From the NCBI GenBank assembly GCA_043513815.1, contig CP121313.1, positions 806,001 through 870,000 on the forward strand: 64,000 nucleotides of DNA. The letters run 5' to 3'. Shown in pieces: positions 57,104 to 64,000 of this stretch. The notes under the pieces are model-generated. The model was given only the letters and a program-made list of their open reading frames with translations. It did not search any database and had not been told where the DNA came from. The position numbers and the translations under genes are program-made. Each line of letters begins with the position of its first letter. The stretch's first letter is position 1. This DNA comes from JANQIO01 sp043513815. Its GTDB lineage: Bacteria; Pseudomonadota; Gammaproteobacteria; Pseudomonadales; Halieaceae.

Positions 57104-58528
57104 ATGGCATCCCTGGAGTTTATCGCGCAGCTGGTCCAGGCCCGCAGCCTCGACAAGGCTGCCTCAGCGCTGGCCAAACTGCTGCAGAAAAAGCGAGCCG
57201 GGCTGGACTGGCGCCAGGCGGCGAACCTGGCGAGTACCCTGGGTGATCAGGACCTGGCGTTGGCAGCGCTCGAACGATGGCGCGACGAAGCCCCGGCGGA
57301 CCCCCATCGGCAGATTGCGGTGATCAATGCACTCGGTGCGGTCGCCCGCAATCGTGACGCCGCCCTGGCCGCTCGCAAGTTGCAGGGCGAAGGCCAGGCG
57401 GGTGCGGAAGGCTACTATCTGGAAGGCTACTACCAGGCGCGCTTCGGCAGATCAGAGAAGGCGCTGGCTCTATACCGCAAGGCCCTGGCGCTGGTACCGC
57501 AGCATGCGCCGGCCTGGGAGCAGATAGCCCTGCTCGGCGGCTATGAGGACGTTAGCGAAGATATCGCCGCCATGGAGCGCCTGACGGCAGACCTGAATAA
57601 CCCGCGCCAACTTATACCTCTCTACTACGGCCTGGGCCGGGCCTACGATGCGATCGGTGACTTCGATACCGCGTATGCGCGCATACAGGCCGGCGCGCGG
57701 CTGAGGGAACAGGTGTCGCCCTTCACGCTGCAGCCGCAGCTCGACTATTACGGCAGGCTCGCCGGCGGCTTCAACGCTGAGCGTATCGACCGGCTGGCCA
57801 ACGCCGCAGGCGGTGATGGTGCGGTGTTTATCCTCGGTGCGCCGCGTTCCGGTACAACGCTGGTCGAGCAGATTCTCGCAACTGCCGACGGCATGACCGC
57901 GACCGGAGAACACATGTTGATGCGAGTAGCCTCGCTGCCACTGGCCAGCATGGAGCCGCCTGATATGCAGCGCGCGGATCAGTTGGCCCGGCGCGAATGG
58001 CAACAGATGGCCCAGGCCTACCTGGGTCGGGTCAAGCGGCGCTTCAAGTCAGGAGAGCGGTTTACAGACAAGTCCCTGCTGAATCACAACTATGCCGGGC
58101 TGGCGGCCATGTTGTTGCCCCAGGCCCGCTTCGTCTGGTTGCGGCGGGATGCCAGGGATGTCGCCTGGTCCTGCTTCCGGTCGCGAATTACCGCCAATCA
58201 ATGGGCACAAAACCTGGCAGACTGCCTTCGCTATCTCGAGGGGCTAGAACGGCTTTGCTCACACTGGGTGGATGTACTGGGTGACAGGCTTCTGGTGCTG
58301 GATTACGAAGCCCTGGTGAACGATCCTGAAGCCACCACCGCCGCCCTGTTCGCTCATGCGGGTATAGAGCGTCCCGGCAGCTGGCGGGAATTCCATAGCA
58401 ACGCCAGCCCGGTGGCTACCGCCAGCCTGGCCCAGGTGAGAAAACCGCTGTCCGCCTCGGCTGTGGGTAGCTGGCAGCGTTACGAGAAGCATCTCGAGCC
58501 GTTTTATCGAAAGGCCGGCCTGGTCTGA
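57104..58528 (+). CDS. TPR-containing sulfotransferase family protein
   Basis: This 474-aa protein starts 3 bp after the dipeptidase stop. Residues 1-230 are alpha-helical repeats of TPR type (AEGYYLEGYYQARFGRSEKA is one). Residues about 240-474 are a sulfotransferase domain with the PAPS-binding loop FILGAPRSGTTLVEQILATA. Later WLRRDARDVAWSCFRSRI fits the 3'-phosphate loop. The acceptor is unknown; a glycan or a protein is possible. The downstream PKHD hydroxylase is convergent. Confidence 0.85.
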   Translation: MASLEFIAQLVQARSLDKAASALAKLLQKKRAGLDWRQAANLASTLGDQDLALAALERWRDEAPADPHRQIAVINALGAVARNRDAALAARKLQGEGQAGAEGYYLEGYYQARFGRSEKALALYRKALALVPQHAPAWEQIALLGGYEDVSEDIAAMERLTADLNNPRQLIPLYYGLGRAYDAIGDFDTAYARIQAGARLREQVSPFTLQPQLDYYGRLAGGFNAERIDRLANAAGGDGAVFILGAPRSGTTLVEQILATADGMTATGEHMLMRVASLPLASMEPPDMQRADQLARREWQQMAQAYLGRVKRRFKSGERFTDKSLLNHNYAGLAAMLLPQARFVWLRRDARDVAWSCFRSRITANQWAQNLADCLRYLEGLERLCSHWVDVLGDRLLVLDYEALVNDPEATTAALFAHAGIERPGSWREFHSNASPVATASLAQVRKPLSASAVGSWQRYEKHLEPFYRKAGLV

Positions 58529-58547
58529 GCGGCGGCAGTGTCGTGCC

Positions 58548-59219
58548 TCAGGTCTTGGCCCACATTTTCAACAGGTCGAGCCGGACCTTCTCGATCTTAA
58601 GCAGGATGTCCTGGTCAATCTGTTCCTCGATCGCCCATTCCGTTAACTCGGCAAGATTGCTCGCCACTTCTCTTTGCAGAGGATCCTGCACCAGGCTCTC
58701 AACCCAGGTGACGATGGCCAGTCGCTCGCCGCGGGTCACCTCGGTCACCCAGTGGGGATAATAGGTGGGGTAGAGCACCGCATCGCCCGCCGCCAGGCGA
58801 TATTCCTGCACGCCGAAGGGCGTTTCCAGTGACAGTGTTCCCCCGTCGTAGTCGCCCGGATCGTTAAGGAATATCGTGATAGACAGGTCAGTTCGCATGC
58901 TGGGGAAGGGCCCCATGAAGGCATTGTCCACATGGCGCTTGTAGAAGGCACCAACGCCGTAGCGGGCAAACAGCGGCGGCAGGATGCGCCGGGGTATGGC
59001 GTGGCGGCTGAACTCACCGTGGGCCTGGAAGGCCGCCATCACGCGCTGCATCATGCCGCGATAGATTTCTGACTTGGCATCCACCTGCTGGGTAGACTTC
59101 AGGTCCTGCCCCAACGCGCCCGCGCTCTGGCGGCCGTCCATCATGGGGGCGCGCGCCATATCCTTGACGACATGCTCGACGGTCGCCGGGTCCAGTACCT
59201 GTCGCAACACTGCAACCAA
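58548..59219 (-). CDS. PKHD-type Fe(II)/2-oxoglutarate dioxygenase (YbiX/PiuC-like)
   Basis: I favour the TTG at 59219, which has AAGGAG about 6 bp upstream and gives 223 aa starting MVAVLRQVLDPATVEHV. A GTG at 59240 would give 230 aa. The Fe(II) ligands are His/Asp in YKRHVDNAFMGPFPSMRTDL and His in YPTYYPHWVTEVTRGERLAI; the Arg for 2-oxoglutarate is in that block. Homologues are often associated with iron uptake. No siderophore gene is nearby. It is convergent with the sulfotransferase. Confidence 0.88.
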   Translation of the reverse strand: MVAVLRQVLDPATVEHVVKDMARAPMMDGRQSAGALGQDLKSTQQVDAKSEIYRGMMQRVMAAFQAHGEFSRHAIPRRILPPLFARYGVGAFYKRHVDNAFMGPFPSMRTDLSITIFLNDPGDYDGGTLSLETPFGVQEYRLAAGDAVLYPTYYPHWVTEVTRGERLAIVTWVESLVQDPLQREVASNLAELTEWAIEEQIDQDILLKIEKVRLDLLKMWAKT

Positions 59220-59553
59220 AATGTCTCTCCTTTCAGCCACACCCGCAGTGGGCTCATAGCGCTTATTCTAGCGCTCGGCACCGGTCTTGCGAACCGGAAC
59301 CTGCCGATAGCGGCTTTGGTGTTGCCGGGGAGTCGCCGGTAGCATAGGCACCCGCGAGCTAGCGACCCCGCCAGTAAAGAAGAGGACACTCTAGACCCTT
59401 TTCGTTATTTTTCCGCCGGGCCGTGACGCGGCCCTGGCACCCTGCAAAGACGCTGAAAACCAGATGAGCCCAGTTCCGGAAGGCCTAGCGAGAGATCAGA
59501 TTTGGCATATACTCCTCGTTACAAAATAGGAAAATGAGCCGAGGGTTGCTGTA
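59220..59553. other. 334-bp intergenic region before the Kor cluster
   Basis: No gene is seen. Two short inverted repeats occur: CCGGT/ACCGG at 59281-59297 and GGGCC/GGCCC at 59418-59434. Neither has a T tract. The Kor cluster promoter probably lies near its right end, but I cannot single out a confident site. Confidence 0.6.
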
Positions 59554-61129
59554 TTGAACGCCACCGACATCAAGGACCCGGAGTATTTCCACAAGGTTGT
59601 GGATTGCCAGTGGGCCTGCCCCGCCCATACGCCCGTTCCGGAATATATTCGCCTGATTGCCGCCGGGCGTTATGACGACGCCTATATGGTCAATTGGGAA
59701 TCCAACGTGTTCCCGGGCATCCTCGGGCGTACTTGTGATCGACCCTGTGAACCCGCCTGTCGCCGGGAACGCGTTGAAGATGAGCCGGTGGCTATCTGCA
59801 GGCTCAAGCGGGTCGCCGCCGACAACAAGGCGGACGCCGAAATTGATCGGCGCCTGCCCAAAATCCCACGCCGGAAGAACGGCAAGAAGATTGCCTTGAT
59901 CGGCGCCGGCCCTGCTTCCCTTACGGTCGCCCGGGACCTGATGCCGCTCGGCTACGAGATCGACATATTTGACGACCAGCTGGAAGGCGGCGGGATGATG
60001 CTGAGCCAGATTCCCGCCTTTCGACTGCCCATAGACGTGCTGCGCCAGGAAGTGAGCTACATCCTCGATATGGGCGTGGTCACTACCTTCAACCACTATG
60101 TGGACAGCCTCAAGAGCGTACTTGAGAACGACTACGATGCCGTTTTCGTGGGCACCGGTGCACCGCGTGGCAAGGACCTGCCAAAGCTGCCCGGTCGCCA
60201 GAAGGCTGACGCCAATGTTCATATCGGTATCGACTGGCTGGCCAATGTGGCGTTTGAGCATACCGCCCGTATCGGCAAGCGCGTGCTGGTGCTGGGGGGT
60301 GGCAATACCGCTATGGACTGCTGCCGCACGGCGCGCCGGTTGGGCGGGGAAGACGTGCGCGTTGTGGTGCGCAGTCCGTTTGCGGATATGAAGGCATCGC
60401 CCTGGGAAAAAGAAGATGCCATGCACGAGGGTATCCCCATCTACGACAACCACACGCCCAAAGAGTTTGTGATCGAGGATGGTGACTTTTCAGTCCTCAA
60501 ATCCGCGGGTATTCTTTGGCGGCGATTCCGCTTTCGGTCCCGAGAACATCATTACGGCCGTTGCCCACGGCCACCAGGCGGCCATCTCAATAGACCTGTT
60601 TTGTCGCGGTGAGGATGTCAGCCAGCGGCCACCGCCCCAGGCCAACCTGCTAACCCAGAAAATGGGTGTGCACGAGTGGAGCTATGACAATCGCGTCGAG
60701 AGCGACCATCGCTTTATTGTGCCGCAGGCCGACAAAAAGAAGACTTTGCAGGACAGAAAACTGGAGGTAGAGCTGGGCTTTGACCTGGAGACCGCTTTCC
60801 ACGAGGCCCAGCGCTGCCTCAACTGTGATGTGCAAACGGTGTTCGATGCGCCCAAATGTATCGAGTGTGACGCCTGTGTAGACATTTGCCCTACCGACTG
60901 CATCAGCTTCACCGCCAACGGTGAGGAAGAGGAGTTGCGCCACAGGCTGTCTGCTCCCGCCGGTAACCTGGCTCAGGATCTCTATCTATCGACAGAATTG
61001 CCAACCCAGCGCGTGATGGTGAAAGACGAGAACGTGTGCCTGCACTGCGGGCTCTGCGCCGAGCGCTGTCCGACTGCGGCCTGGGATATGCAAAAGTTCA
61101 TGTACAACGTGACAAAGGCGGGGGTGTAG
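59554..61129 (+). pseudogene. GltD-like FeS flavoprotein with C-terminal ferredoxin domain, internally deleted
   Basis: The TTG at 59554 opens MNATDIKDPEYFHKVVDCQW. The N-terminal GltD-type cluster motif is in NVFPGILGRTCDRPCEPACR. An FAD-binding KIALIGAGPASLTVARDLMP and an NAD(P)-binding RVLVLGGGNTAMDCCRTARR follow. After KEFVIEDG (about 60480) the frame changes to VTFQSSNPRVFFGGDSAFGP. Family members have roughly 60-70 more residues here. The C-terminal domain keeps two 4Fe-4S motifs: CIECDACVDICPTDC and CLHCGLCAERCPT. It probably passes electrons between NAD(P)H and the korAB enzyme. The deletion looks recent or artificial. Confidence 0.87.
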
Positions 61130-61132
61130 ATC

Positions 61133-62995
61133 ATGCAAAGCATCGAGTCCGTCAACGAATTTGTCATCAAGTTCGCCAACGTCAACGGCACCGGTTCGGC
61201 CAGCGCCAATAACATGTTTGCCAAGGCGTTGTTCCGCATGGGTCTGCCAGTCTGTCCGAAGAATATCTTTCCCTCAAACATCCAGGGCATGCCCACCTGG
61301 TACGAGGTGCGGGTTAGCGAAAAAGGTTACCTCGGTCGCCGCGGTGGTGTCGACATTGTGCTGTCAGTGAATCCCCAGAGCATGCCCAATGATATCCGCG
61401 AGGTAGAGCCTGGCGGATACTTCATCTATGACAACACCAAGCCCCTGGATCTGCGGCTGATACGCAATGACGTGAATATCATCGGACTCCCACTAACGGG
61501 TATCTGTAACCAGCAGTACTCGGATCCGCGCCAGCGCCAGCTGTTCAAGAACGTGATTTACGTCGGGGCTCTGGCCGCCCTGCTGGATATCGACTTCGCG
61601 GCCCTCACCGGCCTCGTCGGCGACCAGTTCAAGGGCAAGGAAAAATTGATCAAGCCGAATATTCACGCCCTTGAGCTTGGTCACCAGTATGCCCGGGAAA
61701 ACTTTGAATGCCCGATTTCCATCCGCGTTGAGCGAAGGGACAAGGTGGGCGACAGCATATTGATGGATGGTAATACCGCAACCGCACTGGGCTGTATCTA
61801 CGGCGGCGCAACTTTTGCCGCCTGGTACCCCATTACACCTTCCACCTCCGTGGTGGAGGCCTTTGAAACCTATTGCCGGCGCCTGCGTATCGATCCAGGT
61901 ACCGGCCGTAAAAATTACGCCATCGTGCAGGCTGAAGATGAACTGGCGGCCATGGGTATGGTCATCGGCGCGAGCTGGAATGGCGCCCGGTCGTTTACCG
62001 CTACCAGTGGCCCGGGACTGTCGCTGATGCAGGAGTTTCTGGGACTTGCCTATTTTGCCGAGGTGCCCACGGTTCTGGTGGATGTGCAGCGAGCCGGTCC
62101 GTCCACCGGTATGCCAACGCGGACCCAGCAGTCAGACATCCTGTCTGCGGCCTATTGCTCTCACGGCGATACCAAGCAGGTGCTGCTGTTCCCCTCCACT
62201 CCCAAAGAGTGCTTCGACATGGCTGCCGAGGCCTTCGACCTCGCCGAGCGCCTGCAGACTCCCGTCATCGTGCTGAGCGACCTGGACCTGGGCATGAATG
62301 ACAATATGTCGGCGCCGCTGAGCTGGGATGACGCCAGGCGCTATGACCGCGGCAAGGTGCTGTCCCAGTCAGAGCTCGACGGGCTGGAGCGCTACGGCCG
62401 CTATGACGATGTGGACATGGATGCGATCTGTTATCGCACCATACCCGGCACCCATCCTGAGAAGGGCGCTTTCGTCACCCGCGGCACATCGCGGGACGAG
62501 TTTGCTGCCTATACCGAAGTGGGGGAAGCCTATGAGCGCAATATGCTCAGGTTGATGGCAAAGTGGCAGACTGCCAAGCGTTATGTCCCTGAGCCGGCGT
62601 TCACCCCGGCGGAGCGGCCCACAGAGCACGGGGTCATATTCTTTGGTACCAGCGAGGCCTCCAGCCTGGAAGCCCTGGACTACCTCGCGGAGGGAGGTGT
62701 TCTCATGGATGCCATGCGGGTACGCGCTTTCCCTTTCAACGACGACGTAGAGGCGTTTATTGACCAACACGCCTTCACCTTCGTGATTGAGCAGAATCGG
62801 GACGCACAGCTGCGGACCTTACTCATGGCAGAATTCGAGTTCGGACCGGACAAGCTGAAATCCGTCCTGTGTTTTGACGGTACGCCCATTAGCGCAAGAA
62901 ATATTCGCAAGCAGATACTGCAGCAGCTACCTGACAGCAACGTCACGCCGTTGCGCCGAGAAACCGCTGGTCGCGGCAAGGGAGAATCCGCATGA
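61133..62995 (+). CDS. korA: 2-oxoacid:acceptor oxidoreductase, fused gamma-alpha subunit
   Basis: This 620-aa protein fuses a gamma domain (residues about 1-190, beginning FVIKFANVNGTGSASANNMF) and an alpha domain (about 215 onward). The latter has GNTATALGCIYGGATFAAWY with the PITPSTSVVEAF segment and SGPGLSLMQEFLGLAYFAEV. It has no FeS motif. The arrangement resembles 2-oxoglutarate:ferredoxin oxidoreductase KorA of Mycobacterium and Hydrogenobacter. The substrate (2-oxoglutarate or another 2-oxoacid) is inferred. It overlaps korB by 4 bp. Confidence 0.9.
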   Translation: MQSIESVNEFVIKFANVNGTGSASANNMFAKALFRMGLPVCPKNIFPSNIQGMPTWYEVRVSEKGYLGRRGGVDIVLSVNPQSMPNDIREVEPGGYFIYDNTKPLDLRLIRNDVNIIGLPLTGICNQQYSDPRQRQLFKNVIYVGALAALLDIDFAALTGLVGDQFKGKEKLIKPNIHALELGHQYARENFECPISIRVERRDKVGDSILMDGNTATALGCIYGGATFAAWYPITPSTSVVEAFETYCRRLRIDPGTGRKNYAIVQAEDELAAMGMVIGASWNGARSFTATSGPGLSLMQEFLGLAYFAEVPTVLVDVQRAGPSTGMPTRTQQSDILSAAYCSHGDTKQVLLFPSTPKECFDMAAEAFDLAERLQTPVIVLSDLDLGMNDNMSAPLSWDDARRYDRGKVLSQSELDGLERYGRYDDVDMDAICYRTIPGTHPEKGAFVTRGTSRDEFAAYTEVGEAYERNMLRLMAKWQTAKRYVPEPAFTPAERPTEHGVIFFGTSEASSLEALDYLAEGGVLMDAMRVRAFPFNDDVEAFIDQHAFTFVIEQNRDAQLRTLLMAEFEFGPDKLKSVLCFDGTPISARNIRKQILQQLPDSNVTPLRRETAGRGKGESA

Positions 62996-64000
62996 GCTTC
63001 ATCAACCCGACGTTCCGGCATCCCGAGTTGCCCGTCAACGACCTGGGCTACACCAAACAGGACTATGAGGGGGCGATCTCTACCCTGTGCGCCGGCTGTG
63101 GTCATGATTCGATCAGTGGCTCCATCATCCGGGCGGTGCATGAACTGTCGATCCCGCCTCACAAGATTGCCAAGCTGTCCGGTATCGGCTGCTCGTCCAA
63201 AACGCCGGCTTATTTTCTCGGTAACTCCCACGGCTTCAATGCCGTTCACGGGCGCATGCCCTCAGTGACCACCGGCGCCGCCATGGCCAACCGCGACCTT
63301 ATCTATCTGGGTGTCTCCGGGGATGGTGATACGGCATCGATTGGCGTGGGTCAGTTTACTCACGCCATTCGCCGCAACCTGAATATGGTCTATATCGTCA
63401 TGAACAATGGCTGCTACGGCCTGACCAAGGGTCAGGACAGTGCGACCGCGGACGAAGGCTCGGCCAGCAAGAAGGGAGAGGCTAACCCGTTTGGCTCCAT
63501 CGACCTGTGCTCTATGGCGTTAAACCTTGGTGCGACGTTCGTGTCTCGCAGCTTTTCGGGTGACAAGGAACAGCTCGTTCCCCTTATCAAGGCGGCGATC
63601 AGCCATCGCGGTTTTGCGCTGATCGACATTATCTCGCCCTGCGTGACCTTCAACAACAGCGGTGGTTCGACCAAGTCCTACGAGTTCGTCAGGTCTCATG
63701 CAGCAGCCACTGGCACCGTCGACTTTGTGCCAATGCGTGAGGAGATTACGGCTCAGTATGACCCCGGCACATCCACCGAGGTCACCATGCACGACGGTTC
63801 GGTCCTGCACCTGCGTAAGCTGGAAGAAGGCTTTGATCCCTTCAACAAGGCCTCGGCCATGACCGCCATGGAGCAACATCGGGGCGAGGGCAAGATCATG
63901 ACCGGCCTTATCTTCCTGGACCGCACCGCACCGGACCTGCATGAATTGCTGGATACGGTCCATCGGCCATTGAATACGCTGTCCGAGTCAGACCTCTGCC
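62992..64000 (+). CDS. korB: 2-oxoacid:acceptor oxidoreductase beta subunit (3' end outside window)
   Basis: The ATG at 62992 opens MSFINPTFRHPELPVNDLGY and the frame stays open to the window end (336 codons). The cluster and TPP region begins with TLCAGCGHDSISGSIIRAVH and IGCSSKTPAYFLGNSHG. The TPP/Mg motif is GVSGDGDTASIGVGQF with MNNGCYGLTKGQDSATADEG. It catalyses the decarboxylation step with korA. The remainder of the C-terminus is not visible. Confidence 0.92.
   Translation, partial: MSFINPTFRHPELPVNDLGYTKQDYEGAISTLCAGCGHDSISGSIIRAVHELSIPPHKIAKLSGIGCSSKTPAYFLGNSHGFNAVHGRMPSVTTGAAMANRDLIYLGVSGDGDTASIGVGQFTHAIRRNLNMVYIVMNNGCYGLTKGQDSATADEGSASKKGEANPFGSIDLCSMALNLGATFVSRSFSGDKEQLVPLIKAAISHRGFALIDIISPCVTFNNSGGSTKSYEFVRSHAAATGTVDFVPMREEITAQYDPGTSTEVTMHDGSVLHLRKLEEGFDPFNKASAMTAMEQHRGEGKIMTGLIFLDRTAPDLHELLDTVHRPLNTLSESDLC

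Overview
The window reads as a chromosomal stretch from a gammaproteobacterium. The evidence is an intact S10-spc-alpha type ribosomal operon, the fabA/fabB pair, an IlvY-type regulator beside a long class II ilvC, and an rrn operon in the order 16S - tRNA-Ile(GAT) - tRNA-Ala(TGC) - 23S - 5S. The high-GC coding style, the 16S sequence and the mix of NAD-dependent formate dehydrogenase with a 2-oxoacid:acceptor oxidoreductase point to the marine OM60/NOR5 group (Halieaceae). That family-level placement is my inference. No phage, insertion sequence, plasmid or CRISPR features are visible.

Layout. 1-10.25 kb: the end of the S10 operon (rpsC, rplP, rpmC, rpsQ), the spc operon (rplN to rpmJ with secY) and the alpha operon (rpsM, rpsK, rpsD, rpoA, rplQ), closed by a clear terminator. 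10.28-18.4 kb: a DUF6498-like membrane protein, a broken uvrA, a YajR-like MFS transporter, ssb, a degenerate RmlD-like protein, moaB and moeA. 18.3-20.1 kb: fabA-fabB on the minus strand. 20.3-27 kb: sugar-nucleotide genes (manC, galU, a phosphomannomutase, a UDP-HexNAc dehydrogenase, pgi), which would supply GDP-mannose, UDP-glucose and a UDP-uronic acid for surface polysaccharide. 27-31.3 kb: ispB, rplU-rpmA, obgE, proB. 31.3-34.5 kb: ilvC/ilvY and pssA. 34.6-40.8 kb: the rrn operon with promoter, boxA sites, processing stems and an unusual three-terminator tail containing repeats of the 5S 3' end. 40.86-48.4 kb: a small RHH protein, a serine hydrolase and the fdsG-fdsB-fdsA-fdhD-fdsD formate dehydrogenase operon, all on the minus strand. 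48.5-59.2 kb: a mixed accessory region with a small metallopeptidase, a flavin amine oxidase, an MBOAT acyltransferase with its AlgX/AlgJ-like partner, an M20 peptidase, an acyltransferase-3 protein, a Tat-exported M19 dipeptidase (frameshifted), a TPR-sulfotransferase and a PKHD-type hydroxylase. 59.5-64 kb: a GltD-like iron-sulfur flavoprotein (internally deleted) with korA and the first part of korB.

The most striking property is damage in five conserved genes. rpsD has one extra base near codon 18. uvrA lacks its first ~30 codons and ~37 internal codons. ilvC lacks ~70 C-terminal codons. The M19 dipeptidase has lost one G from a G run. The GltD-like gene lacks a stretch of roughly 60-70 codons. 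rpsD is essential in bacteria and the neighbouring genes look healthy, so I think these are mostly sequencing or assembly errors. Each is reported separately so it can be checked. I did not find a convincing new defence or mobile system. The best candidates for undescribed biology are the 5S-tail/terminator repeats, the catalytically degenerate RmlD-like protein beside ssb and moaB, the expanded rpsM-rpsK spacer, and the envelope-modification cluster at 50-59 kb.
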